Assembly: GCA_045837725.1 (NCBI GenBank)
Contig: JBEWZL010000123.1
Location: 62,001 to 126,000, forward strand
From: Vermamoeba vermiformis
Taxonomy: Eukaryota > Tubulinea > Echinamoebida
DNA: 64,000 nt
Direction of reading: 5' to 3'
Below the pieces are notes generated by a model. That model had not been told where the DNA came from. It did not search any database and saw nothing but the letters and a program-made list of their open reading frames with translations. Of this stretch, positions 11,781 to 22,320 are shown in pieces. The position numbers and the translations under genes were made by a program. The stretch's first letter is position 1. Each line of letters opens with the position of its first letter.

Positions 11781-12523
11781 ATGAACGCTGAAAAACTTAA
11801 ACTTCTTCAAGCCTCAGTCCGTACTGGTGGCAAGGGTAGCGTTCGCAGAAAGAAGAAGGTAATTGTCTTTATTATTTACTCATTTTATCTTAATTGATCG
11901 TCACTGAGGATCCATGTCAACTGCGATCCTAGAGCTATTAATACCTTTTATTTAAATCCTAAGTGTTACTACCAATAAGCATACAATCCGATATCATAAT
12001 TAATTTCAGAATCTGATAATTTTGTAAAGGTTGTCCACAAGCAAGCCGTCGCTGACGACAAGAAATTGCAAGCCACCTTCAAGCGATTGGGTGTTACCAC
12101 TATCCCCGGAATTGATGAGGTCAACTTGTTCAAGGACGACGGAACCGTCATTCACTTCAAGAACCCCAAGAGTATGTATCTGGATCGTGCATACCATTCT
12201 AATCAGCTTTATTTTAAATTAATTTAAAATGCAATTAGAATTCGATTGATATTGTTTAAAATTTATAAGAGAACCGGATCTGACTTATTTATTTTTTAGT
12301 GCAAGCCAACTTCAACGGTAACACTTACGTTGTCAGCGGCAAGCCCGAAAACAAGACCGTTCAAGATGTTTTGCCCAGCATGATCACCCCCGACTTTTTG
12401 AAGAACCTCGCCGCTCAAATCAAGGAAGGCGGAGCTGGTAATGATGAAGTCCCCGATCTTGTCGAAAACTTCGAAGAAGCAGCCAACAAAGAGGACAAAC
12501 CTGCTGAAGAGAAGAAGGAATAA
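11781..12523 (+). CDS. BTF3: Nascent polypeptide-associated complex beta (BTF3)
   Basis: NAC beta pairs with NAC alpha at the ribosomal tunnel exit and shields nascent chains. Three exons give 147 residues, normal for the family. Introns 11859-12029 (171 bp) and 12172-12299 (128 bp) are long for this genome. The ribosome-binding motif [10 protein letters not shown], the core [23 protein letters not shown], and the NAC domain [17 protein letters not shown] are all present, followed by [10 protein letters not shown] and an acidic tail ending EEKKE. For the first intron, reading on from an earlier AG hits a stop, so the acceptor at 12029 is the workable one. AATAAA follows the stop at about 12545. 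Confidence 0.96.
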
Positions 12524-12784
12524 AATTGCGACTTTTCCCTTTATAAATAAAACCCAAAATTAACAAAGCAAATGGCGCGCATATTCACCTGAGAAGCGGC
12601 GATCGGGATCCCTATCAGAAGAACAAATTTCCGTCAGCTTCAAGCCCAGCAGCCAAGGCCTTGAGTTCTAAGAGATATGGCGAGGGAAACGTCGCGGACA
12701 ATGTACAACAACCGTAAGTGGATCGAAATTATTTTACATAGTTTACACGTTAAGACACAAATGTACAACTGCCCTGTGACTTCA
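12524..12784. other. Short convergent intergenic region with an exon-like stretch
   Basis: The 3' ends of BTF3 (+) and the MED15-like gene (-) face each other here. From about 12563 to 12713 the plus strand has one continuous open frame that is richer in G+C than the flanks. It is preceded by TTAAC...AG and ends in a good donor (CCGTAAGT at 12713-12720), with a possible acceptor 28 bp later. It has no ATG in that frame, so I do not call a gene. Confidence 0.35.
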
Positions 12785-14835
12785 TTAAGCGGTGTCTTTG
12801 TCGCTTAACTTCAATTTAGTCACGAGCAAGTGAGATTGATTCGGCACTGTGCCTTTATCCAGCCACTGCCTCAGCATGATCGGTGATACCGCGCCTTGGA
12901 TGGCTTGTTGCAGCGAATTTTGCAGATCTTGCTTGGAATTGAACACGGTGGTGGTGTGGGTCTGAGTGTTCGTCAGTGCGTAGCCGATGAACTTCCTCTT
13001 AGCTACGTGTGGCACGGCTGGGTTCTCAATCTTGTCTTGAGACAATCGCCGTTTAATGCCTTGAGGTTGATTGGCGATCAGTCGCTTGGCTGACAGGACA
13101 AAATTAGCCACGCTGGGGTACGCAGTGTAACCCTTGACCACACGCTTCAACAGTCTGAAGCAGCAATCGACGATTTGTGTTGAATTTCGCGGCTGTGGTG
13201 GTGCTTCACCGAATTGAATGCACAGCGCGGTGAGTGAGCGTGCTGAAGCTGAGACCAGTGACGGTGCAACGACCGCAAGTAATTGCGACAAGGCCACAGT
13301 GCTGAACGCTGGTGGTGGCATTCCTGCGCGACGGTAATTGGCAGCAATGCGGGCCTCGAATGTGGCAGGACGAGGTACGACAATGACGATATTTTGACCT
13401 TGCGCCGCTAACCACGACGAGAACTGTGCTCCGACCTCATTAAACGGACGCGCATTCAGTTCAGTCAAGTTCTTCTTGGAAAATCGGTGCTTGACTTTGA
13501 CGTCCTTGTCGATGACACCTGTGGGCATAATGTGCGCCATGAACACTCTGTTTGTTGTCACGCACATGGCACAGATCTGCACGAGTTCAGCCTCTTCAGT
13601 CTTGTTCGTCGGACTGGCGTGAGCAATGACCACAGAGTACTCGTCACTCACTGCACTGTTGACGCGCAAGAACGACATAGCTTGAGCACTGCTGTCCCTG
13701 GCAAGTGAAGTTAGTACGTGAGTTCCTGCCTGTCAATGCGCATGTCACTTACTTGGCCAGATCAAACACAGACTTGATGCGGTCGTCAGTGATGTTGCGC
13801 TCAAAGTTCTCAGTCACCACGAGTCCCGGTCCTTGTGTGGGCTTCTCGACTTCCATTTTAATCACTGGTCGGTCCTCGTGATTGAGCAGATCGAAGATCT
13901 TGTTCGAGAAGTGCATATTTGAAGAGGATACAGGGGGTGCAATGGGCGAGGCAATGGTGAGATTGATGGTAGGCAGTCTGTTGGCCATGCTGCTGCTCTC
14001 GTCCATCGCCTCTGTCTTCACCGCCGCTGCGTTGTCTTCGCTCTTCACGACCTCCACAATGCTCGGAGTGCTGGGCGCAGTGTTCGTGTTGCTCGGTGTG
14101 CCGGGTACACTCACTACGAGCTTGTCGCTGCTGTGCGTCAGATCTATCACGCCCGCTGAACTTTTTCGGGTCAGCAGTGGATCAGTCATGGGCTGATCAC
14201 GCTGCGTGCTCTCCAATTTGATTTGTTCTTGGCGCTGCTTTTGTCGCAGTTGATTCAACTTGGCTTGCAAGTCTTGTTGTAATTGCGCTGAACTCGCGGG
14301 TCTGTGTGGACCGGTCATGATCTGTTTCATGGCGAGGGCTATTTGCGTTGTGTCGCTGATCTTCATCATCATCACTTTGGTGAATTGATCTTCGCTCTTG
14401 CTCTTCATAAAGGTCGCGAGTTCAAACTGTAAAGCTGAGTCCTTGATCTGTCAAAACGGGAAAGGTAAATTATTTTGCATATTTAACGCTATGAATAGCG
14501 ACACTAGCATCATATTAATTATATTACAACGGTTGAATGGTCGTTGATTCGCAAGATTACAAGACAAAGACACGTGGAATTTTACAAGAACAAGTTGTGA
14601 TATTAATAGCGCTGAATTTACCTTGCGGTCAGATACTTTTGAGTCTTCGGTATGCGCGGCATTCAAATTTGTAATCGCTTCGACTCTAATTATTATAATA
14701 ATCAGTATTTTTAAGCATTAATTAGCGCTCGATCGGAGAAATAAAAGCTTACAATTTGTTTAATAATGTTGCTCGAAGCTCCGCCGTTCGAGGCTTTTGC
14801 TTCCAAGACATATTTGGCTGTTGTACCGCTTCCAT
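12785..14835 (-). CDS. KIX-domain protein, probable Mediator tail subunit MED15
   Basis: MED15 links activators to RNA polymerase II through its KIX domain. Four exons give 584 residues. Introns: 13698-13752, 14448-14621, 14686-14752. Near the N-terminus, WKQKPRTAELRATLLNKL is followed by IKDSALQFELATFMKSKSE and DQFTKVMMMKI, which matches the KIX-2 pattern of Gal11/MED15 (Trp start, helix 1, then 'A..FE...F..A.S...Y......K'). A Gln-rich helix (residues 90-135) and a Ser/Thr/Pro-rich linker follow, then a C-terminal domain of about 300 residues (13697-12785) that I cannot place. The frame stays open upstream of the chosen ATG to about 15099, so a longer N-terminus is possible. Family assignment rests on the KIX part. 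Confidence 0.6.
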
Positions 14836-15353
14836 TGCTTGAGAGGAACAAAACGGATTTGCATCGAAGTTGTTACGCGGGTATAGCGGGGCGGACCGCG
14901 AATAAGTGATAATAATTCGCAAGCGTTGTGTGCTGCTTGTGTCAGGAGACGGGGAATAAGTTTTCTTTCTTTTTTTTCGCCCTTTGTCAATTTTCGTTTT
15001 TGCGTATTTGAATTTTATACGAAGACAATTTCCAACTGCTCCACATGGCTGTCCACGTTGATGTAGTAACCATAACTGCTGGAATTTAGGATTGCACATG
15101 CCTTACATGCTTTACAGCACGCCACCACCGCGTGGAAGTATTTTGAGTGGATCTACTATCTTTAACAATCCCCATCTCTCTCTCAATTATACTCACTTAA
15201 TTAATTTGATACCTAACCTGGCGCGTACCAGTGCTTACCTTGAGGAGTTTGACTTTGTTTGACCGCACTTTGTTCTGTCAGCAAAATTATCCCGTTTGAA
15301 ATGTTGCTATTTTTCATAATTAACAGAGAGCGAGCTCAATAACAAACTTTAAA
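14836..15353. other. Intergenic region, divergent promoters
   Basis: This region lies between the MED15-like gene (leftward) and the TRAP-gamma gene (rightward). On the minus strand, CTCAAGGTAAGC at about 15237-15248 looks like the end of a 5' untranslated exon of the leftward gene. On the plus strand a 54-codon frame from ATG 15098 ends at about 15262 and resembles nothing I know. Confidence 0.4.
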
Positions 15354-16303
15354 ATGTCCAAGAGTGATAACGACGATTTTGCTGATATCCCAGTTGCTGC
15401 TGAAACCGAAACTGGTGCCAACGAGCTCATCGTGTTTTTCATCAACAGCGCTGTTGTTTCTGCTGTCCCTATCTGTAAGTAGTCCTATACCTCGATTTTA
15501 TTAGTTGCTTTTGAAGGCGTATTATTGATTAATATTGAATAATTACGTGTATTTCGATTTTATTTTTCAGATGGAAAATATTTCAAAAAAAATATCTTGA
15601 CCAAGCCTTTGCATTATTTAGCATTCAAATATTAATTATACGAATTATCGCAGATCTCTTCACCTCCATTTTCAAGTTCTCTCTCTCTGAAAACTTCCTC
15701 TACTATGCCGTCGTCACTCTGGTTTCTGCCGTGCTTTTGACCATGGCTTATAAGAATGTTGCCGCTGCCAAGCGAAGCAAGTATGTATTAATTCATTAAT
15801 GTTCATATTGACGATGATAACAGCATTAGAACTCGAATATTTAAATTAATTTTTTTTCAGATTGTTTGCTGCTCGATCTGGCCTCGTCAGCAGAACTTCT
15901 CTTGGTCTTCCTAAGACCGCCTCTGCTGTAAGTAAAAAATATTAAATATTTATTTGCGCAATATTTCCATTTGTAATCGCTGTACTCAAATATTGACCTT
16001 TTGACTCGTAACAGCAAGAAAAGAAGAAGGCCTTGTCTGAAGCTCGTGAAAAGCAAGCCGCAGTGACCTCAACTGAAGCAATGACCTACTCTATCCTCTA
16101 CAACAGCTTGTTCTTCTTCATCTTTGTTGCTTTCTTGTCTGCTTACATTTTCCACTCGATCCCCACTAACTTGTAAGTATACGACGTGTCTAATGGTGCA
16201 TATATGCATAATAAGTTACTAATATAACGCTCTTATTAGCAACTACGTCCTCTCTTACGGTATTGCCGCTGGATTGGTTTTCTACTCGTCAAACAAGTAC
16301 TAA
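15354..16303 (+). CDS. SSR3: Translocon-associated protein gamma (TRAP-gamma/SSR3)
   Basis: TRAP-gamma is the four-pass subunit of the TRAP complex beside the Sec61 channel in the ER membrane. Five exons give 178 residues. Introns: 15475-15653 (179 bp), 15781-15860, 15928-16014, 16173-16239. Conserved features are INSAVVSAVPIYLF (first membrane segment), SENFLYYAVVTLVSAVLL then MAYKN (second), a charged loop EKKKALSEAREK, then EAMTYSILYNSLFFFIFVAF (third) and a final hydrophobic segment ending YSSNKY. Length and order match animal and plant TRAP-gamma. The N-terminal 30 residues are acidic and cytosolic. Confidence 0.93.
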
Positions 16304-16661
16304 GCTAGATAATAAGCAATCAAGTAGAATGGTCTACAACAGACTAACAACAATAACTTATAATGTCGTACTACTAGTAACTGAACAATAAAGGCTGTTA
16401 CAATAATTCAAACTAATTTTGATAATTTTTTTATTGATTACGCGAGGTCACGTTATCTGTCAGTGTAATTTGACTCGTTGAACAGTTATCACACATAAGG
16501 TAAGTCGTTAAAGTCTGCAAGAGTATTGCAAGGTCGAATTAAGCGCGGGCATTAAAGAAATTTGGAAGTGGATCCGTGTTTGAACTAAATCCAATACTTA
16601 TTTCAACTTGCACTGAAAATATTTTCTAAAATTTTATAATAAATATCATATTTTTTAGAAC
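16304..16661. other. Intergenic region between SSR3 and SDHAF2
   Basis: The region holds the SSR3 3' end (AATAAA at about 16387) and the SDHAF2 promoter. It is AT-rich and I see nothing else in it. Confidence 0.5.
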
Positions 16662-17129
16662 ATGTTGTCGTTGCGCAAGAACCTCTGGTCGGCACTGACG
16701 TCCGTGTCGAGAACATCCGTCTCAAAAACGACTCGCAGCTCGTTGTTTATGACCAGCCGAAGACAATACAGCAATGAAAAACAAGACGAGATTACAATTA
16801 AAGTCAATTTACCGCGCAAGATGTACACTGAAGACGAGCCTGAAAAATTGAAACGATCCATCGAGTGGCGATCGAAAGAGCGTGGCATGTTAGAGACTGA
16901 GCTGGTATTTCAATCATTTACTAAAAAGTACTTGGGCAAGCTGTCCTTGGCACAGATGAAAGAATATCAACACGTGTTGAATGACTACGACGAGCCAGAT
17001 CTCTGGAACTATTTGACCGACACTGACAAGGTCCCTGAACGACTGCAACAATCTGAAATGTGGCATATGATTCGCAAACATATGAGCGAGAACTCTTTGA
17101 ACACCAAATTGAAGAAGGGCAAGCAATAA
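16662..17129 (+). CDS. SDHAF2: Succinate dehydrogenase assembly factor 2 (Sdh5)
   Basis: SDHAF2 promotes covalent FAD attachment to the succinate dehydrogenase flavoprotein in the mitochondrial matrix. It is an intronless gene of 155 residues, unusual among its neighbours. The first 35 residues are basic and Ser-rich without acids (LRKNLWSALTSVSRTSVSK), a good mitochondrial targeting signal. The family core is RSIEWRSKERGMLETELVF, then LAQMKEYQHVLNDYDEPDLWNYL; the RxxERGMLE motif and the 'D.DLWNYL' block are the hallmarks. The basic C-terminus ends KLKKGKQ. Confidence 0.94.
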   Translation: MLSLRKNLWSALTSVSRTSVSKTTRSSLFMTSRRQYSNEKQDEITIKVNLPRKMYTEDEPEKLKRSIEWRSKERGMLETELVFQSFTKKYLGKLSLAQMKEYQHVLNDYDEPDLWNYLTDTDKVPERLQQSEMWHMIRKHMSENSLNTKLKKGKQ

Positions 17130-17242
17130 TCATTCAAACAGGACCGAGCTGAGCTTTGTACTGGATCTTGTAAATTAATACTATTTCGCTTATTTCGATA
17201 TATAAATCACTACCATATTCCCAATGTAATGAAGAGTGCTAT

Positions 17243-19391
17243 TTATTCATCAGTTTTCATATAAAACAAGAGATAGCCTTCACTGCGCAGCGCACTTTCA
17301 ACGGGCACTTGCACGACGTAATTGTCATCAGCCCAGTACCAACGATCACTGTGTCGTATATAACATGTGTAGTGCCCATTGTCGATGTTGCCAATGTGAT
17401 TTACAACTGCGCATAATTGATAGCCTTCGAGTTTCTCTTCGATTTGTTCATTGGCGGATCTGAAGACGCATCAGTTAGCAATAAGCAAAAGTGATAATAG
17501 ATAGCTACGTACTTTAATAGACTGCTGGCCATATAAGGGGACATATTGAGCTCTTCAGGGAACTCAACAAAAGTGTCAATTTTCTGACTAGTGCCGTTGA
17601 TCATTTGTTTGAACCGCTGTGACAGGTGTTAGCGCTATAGTAATAATAATATTCGGCTGTATATTGAGTACCTTGACATGAAAGGTGAGTATGCGCGGCA
17701 AGGACTTGAAAGACATCTGTTTGATAGACTCTTGATATGAATTACAATTTGTACATTTGATTTTTTGATCGCTGCCCAGTGACTCAGCTTGTGTGAATCT
17801 GATAGGGGTGTTAAATGATGCGTATAATATATAGATACGTACTTGTTGAGACAGTCCCATAGTGTGGTCATGCCTGCTTCAGAATCTTCTTCGTCATTTT
17901 TTTCTGCGAATAATACGAATTAGCACGAGAGCAGTACTGAGTGACTATGACGCTCTTACTTCGCTTTTTGAGCTTGGGGAAGTCCAATGACACGTCGAAG
18001 AATGGCTCGTACGTGGTCGATTTGTTGTTGCAGTGTTTGCAGGTCAGATCTGAGCGCATTGACCCGCTGAATAGCCGATGAATTATACATTGACAGTCAT
18101 TTGCCGAACCTGCAGGTGTCAGTTAGAGCGGCACTAGGGGTGTGATGTGACACGCGTACCTTCACAGTGCGAGTGAATGCCATCGAGACACGACATTAAG
18201 AACTCGTGTGCATCTTGTTGGTCATAGCCAGCCAAGTTGAGACTGTACTTCCAAATACTGTACATCTGTAGTTAGCAGTCAAGGAGTGATAACAGAGTAT
18301 AATAGGGGTGTTAGAGTGGCAGTTAGGTGCATCAACAGGATACAAAGTGGTGCGGTGAGAATGGAGTGGTGGCCCCGCTGAACATAGTGGTGAATATAGC
18401 GTCCATTTCACAGCCGAGACAGAACTGCTCGCGCTTGTTCTTGGTGACGGCACACGTGAGGGGATTGTGTTTGTCTGACAGGAAGTAGTCGCGCAGTTCT
18501 GGCAAGTGCACGAAGGTCTGTAGAATGCAGTTCATGAAGCACGTGTTGCCCATGTTGTAGAGGCCGCGCAGTCCTGTGGCAAGGTGCCAGGTGAGCTGCG
18601 TGTGAAACAGGTAAGTAGCGTGGTACTCACCAACATTCTGATTTGAGATGACGAGCCGTTTGGAGGCTGTCTTCAGTTCATCGAGGTCGCTAGATGTAGG
18701 CTGCCACACAGCACTCGGCGTGTCAGTCGCTGGATCTGCATTGAAGAGCGGTTAATTGCGCGGATCAACCGACCAATGCCACTGACAGTCAATGACTTAC
18801 CAACAACTTTCCGTCGCTTGGACGCGTGTTTATTATATTCTATTTGTGGTATTATGTCGAAATCAACGTCGTAAACGTAATCTTTGCACAGATGGCAGTA
18901 GATCTCGTTCACCGTGCCGTCCACAGCTTCAAAAAATACAACAAAAAAATCAGATTTAAGAAAAGTGGAAAGTTTCGATGAGCCATAATAAATTAATAAA
19001 TAATTTAATGCCAAATAATTTTCTTACCGAAGACGTGTTTCGTTTTGTCAAAGTGTTCGCGGATGTGTTTGCCCTGCCAACAGCCAATAAATACACAATG
19101 CAAACAGTATAAAAACCGACTGCCACCACTCTTGAAGCCACAAATATGGCATTTGGGGATTGGGACCTGCTATAATTATTGAGTTTTTGCACGTCGAATT
19201 TTAAACTTGTGATCTAGCTTGCAAATCCATACCTTTGTACGGTCGGATGTAACGGACTTGTATGATTTGATATAATTTACAACTGATTTATAATTTTGAC
19301 TGATTGCCTCTTTGTGTTCCTTCAGATGGGGGCAGCCTCGCCCAGGTACTGTTGATTGACTTGCACAACACTTGGTGTCCTCTAAATCCAT
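17243..19391 (-). CDS. USP22: SAGA deubiquitinase USP22/Ubp8
   Basis: Ubp8/USP22 removes ubiquitin from histone H2B within SAGA. Eleven exons give 508 residues. Introns: 17460-17512, 17617-17671, 17799-17842, 17904-17959, 18110-18159, 18266-18343, 18574-18630, 18736-18800, 18927-19027, 19170-19232. An N-terminal ZnF-UBP domain (about 18-130) is complete: GCPHLKEHKEAI, CHICGFKSGGSRFLYCLHC, CWQGKHIREHF, EIYCHLCKDYVYD. The USP core starts VGLRGLYNMGNTCFMN, with the catalytic Cys at about 188. It continues with LAGYDQQDAHEFLMSCLDGIH, two Cys pairs (CKHCN, CTNCN) that should bind zinc, and the catalytic His block DNGHYTCYIRHSDRWYWADD. The order of ZnF and core and the AGYDQQDAHEFL motif favour USP22/Ubp8 over other USPs. 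Confidence 0.95.
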
Positions 19392-19599
19392 TTACAATTA
19401 TTTACATAAGATATATTAACAGTTGTGTTGCTGCAGTGCGTGCAGAGGGCTACAAATAATCAACCAGGGACTTGTGTTTTTGAAATTCCTCCCAGTGCAG
19501 TGAAAAATTCAAAGAGCAAACGAAAAATTTGATGTCACGCTAAAAATTAACATTATTTGTTCTAAAGACTATAAGAGACTATTATATAGCACGGATATA

Positions 19600-21421
19600 A
19601 TGGCTGACGCTCAATTTAAAGACTTGTTGGCCACCGCCAAAACTTTGAAAGACAACAAAAAAGATGCCGAGGCTATTAATGCTTTAGAAAAACTTATTGC
19701 TACTGGTAATTATTACATTATACATACAAATATTTTTACGAAGCATTCCGATGATTTGGCTCATTATTATTTTCAGATGGACAAACAAACGAAATTATTA
19801 AAATTAAGGAAGGTGCAATTAAATCTTTGGCAGAATTATACGCTAAGCAAGGGTATGTATATGCATTTGCACGAATATTTACGCTTGAATTGATTGTTTT
19901 AAAAATTGAAAAATTTTCAATCTGAGTGCTAATCATTTTTACGCAGCAAAACACAACAATTGAGTTCTTTATTGGTTAATTTGCGCCCATTTTTCAATGT
20001 CATTACTAAGGCGAAAACAGCTAAAGTTGGTACGTAGACTCAGCCCTGCAATTAATTTTGAAAATTATTCAAATTTCTAATTAATTTTATTATGCATTTA
20101 GTGCGCTCTGTCATTGACTCTTTGTCGACTGTTCCTAATGCCGAGAAAGAACAAATTGCCTTGTTGACTGAAAGCATTGCCTGGACCAAGCAAGAGAAGC
20201 GCTCATTCTTGCGCCAAAGACTCGAGAGCCGATTGGCTGCTTGGTACGTGCCACGATCGATTATACTACCATATTAATATAGTCGATACATTTCATCACA
20301 ATGTGGGACTGACACTCTATTCCCAGCTATTTCAAGACACGCGACTACTCAGCCTCGCTCAATTTGATCACCAAGTTGTTGCGCGAGGTCAAGAAGTTGG
20401 ACGACAAGCCGCTCTTGGTTGAAATCTTCTTGCTTGAGAGTCACGTCCACCACGCCATTGGTCACTTGCCCAAGGCTCGCGTAAGTCCCCTCGCAGTCAA
20501 TATTATACTCACACGTGCTCACCTCCATTAATTGCCTCAGGCTGCATTGACCTCTGCACGCACAGCTGCCAATGCAATCTACTGCTCGCCCTCACTGCAA
20601 GCAGACCTCGATATTCAGAGCGGTACTCTGCACGCTGAAGAACGCGACTACAAGACAGGCTACTCGTACTTTTACGAAGCCTTTGAGAACTACACAGCTG
20701 CCAACAGTCCCAAGGCCGTGCTGTGCTTGAAATACATGTTGCTCTGCAAGATTATGACCAACAGCGTACGTAACACTCGTGCTTGATATGAGTGCAATGA
20801 CTGACACCTCGCACAGCCCGAAGACGTCTCTGGTCTCATCAACGGCAAATTGGCTCTGCGCTACGCCAGTGTAGAGCTCGAGGCCATGCGCGCCATTGCT
20901 GAAGCCCACACCAAGCGCAGTTTGAGACTGTTCCAAGACACCATTCAGAAGTACAAGAGCGAAGTCGATGGTGATCCCATCATTCACCGCCACTTGAACG
21001 AGCTCTACGACAACTTGCTCGAGCTCAACTTGAACAAGATCATTGAGCCCTTCTCCTGCGTGGAGATTGCTCACGTCGCCAGTCTGATCGAGCTGAGCGT
21101 GCCTGTCGTTGAAAAGAAGTTGTCGCAAATGATTCTAGACAAGAAGTTGGCCGGCATTCTCGACCAGGGCAACGGCTGTCTCATTGTGTTCGACGAACAA
21201 ACGCGTGATGTAAGTCACTTGTCGCTGCTCTGCTCGCATGTCATGGACTCGATGAGCTGTGGTGTGTTGGCATATGGACACGACTACTCTAGTGTTGTAA
21301 TTAGCAGGGGTATTAACAAGCTCTATTCTCATAGGAAATCTACCCGACCAGTCTCGACACCATCGATAACCTCGGCAAGGTCGTGGACAGTTTGTACAGC
21401 AAGGCCAGCAAGCTCTCTTAA
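19600..21421 (+). CDS. PSMD11: 26S proteasome lid subunit Rpn6/PSMD11
   Basis: Rpn6 clamps the proteasome lid to the core particle. Eight exons give 421 residues, the usual length. Introns: 19706-19776, 19853-19946, 20030-20101, 20244-20326, 20481-20540, 20766-20816, 21210-21334. Diagnostic stretches are [67 protein letters not shown], and in the PCI domain [18 protein letters not shown], ending [14 protein letters not shown] first considered COP9 subunit 4, which is also a PCI protein, but these motifs are specific to Rpn6. AATAAA follows at about 21498. It is divergent from USP22 with about 210 bp between them. Confidence 0.97.
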
Positions 21422-21586
21422 GACTCAAAGTGACGTATTAAACGTCAATATATGTTAGCTCGTGTTGATATATTTAAGTAAGCAGCTCGAGTTATCAATA
21501 AAGCTTCACCTCAACATTATTTTTTTGTTTTAAATAATGTTCAACACCAGATCTGAGCAGTAAATCTGTTCTACTGAACATCAAAC

Positions 21587-22157
21587 ATGGATAATATGCG
21601 TACTATTAACAATGACATTACCTCCTTTGTTACAGGAGTTGAACAGATCAACAGTAAAGCTCTTGAAATTGCAGAAAGCTGTAACAAGCAAGCAGTATTT
21701 TATAAGGTAATTATACGCATTTCTACGCACGTATGATGTGCGGTTGAATTTTTTCTAATTACCGATAATAATTTTTTATTTTTGGATCTGTCTAAAAGAG
21801 CCTTTAGGAGCGAGACAAGTTCATTTTGGCATTTAGAAGATATATTAAAGAAAATAATCTCAAAATTAGCGCAGCACTGTTTAAAATTTCAGGCGTGGAT
21901 GTGGATATTTATGACTTCTTCTGTCAAATTAGGAAACACGGTGGACTCGCGGAGGTATGTAGGCCTATGTCTCGTTAATAGCACTATTGACATATGATGG
22001 CGTACTTTAGGTCTGTAAGATGTGCATGTGGTGCGAGATCTGGAAAGAACTAGCGAACACGAGCGATATGATCAGTGTTGAGACTGAGACGAAGCTGCGT
22101 GACTTGTACTGCGACTATTTGTTGCCATTTGAATACTATTTGAAGAAAGCTGAGTGA
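21587..22157 (+). CDS. Small ARID-domain protein
   Basis: ARID domains bind DNA, often in chromatin remodellers. Three exons give only 137 residues. Introns: 21707-21807, 21955-22010. After a 40-residue leader that looks helical, the ARID spans about 41-125: ERDKFILAFRRYIKENNLK, then KISGVDVDIYDFFCQIRKHGGLAEV, then WCEIWKELAN. The 'VDxYxFFxxxxxxGG' core and the tryptophan in the next helix are the family marks. There is no other domain, whereas most ARID proteins are large. It may work as a detached DNA-binding subunit of a remodelling complex. The start is the first ATG and fits the phase of the first intron. Confidence 0.75.
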
Positions 22158-22320
22158 TTGGACGCACATGAAGAATAAGATAATCTTAAGGAATAGCACA
22201 GCTAGTTTGCACTCAGTACACGGAGCAGAGAAGGAGTTGAAATTGTATTGTACGTCATTAGATAGATGCATTGTTGTTCGTATTAAAGTGGTTTATTTGC
22301 TTCGCCTATTCACATGATGA

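Noticed and set aside
11859-12029. snoRNA in the long first intron of BTF3
   Set aside because: A short hairpin (GGATC...GATCC) is present, but no convincing C and D box pair with flanking stem was found. The long introns of SSR3, the Mei2-like gene, MED15-like and Kelch-SAM also lacked clear boxes.
15098-15262. A 54-codon gene on the plus strand
   Set aside because: No motif, low codon bias, and the opposite strand looks like a 5' untranslated exon and intron of the MED15-like gene.
19600-21421. COP9 signalosome subunit 4
   Set aside because: The PCI protein carries Rpn6-specific stretches throughout.
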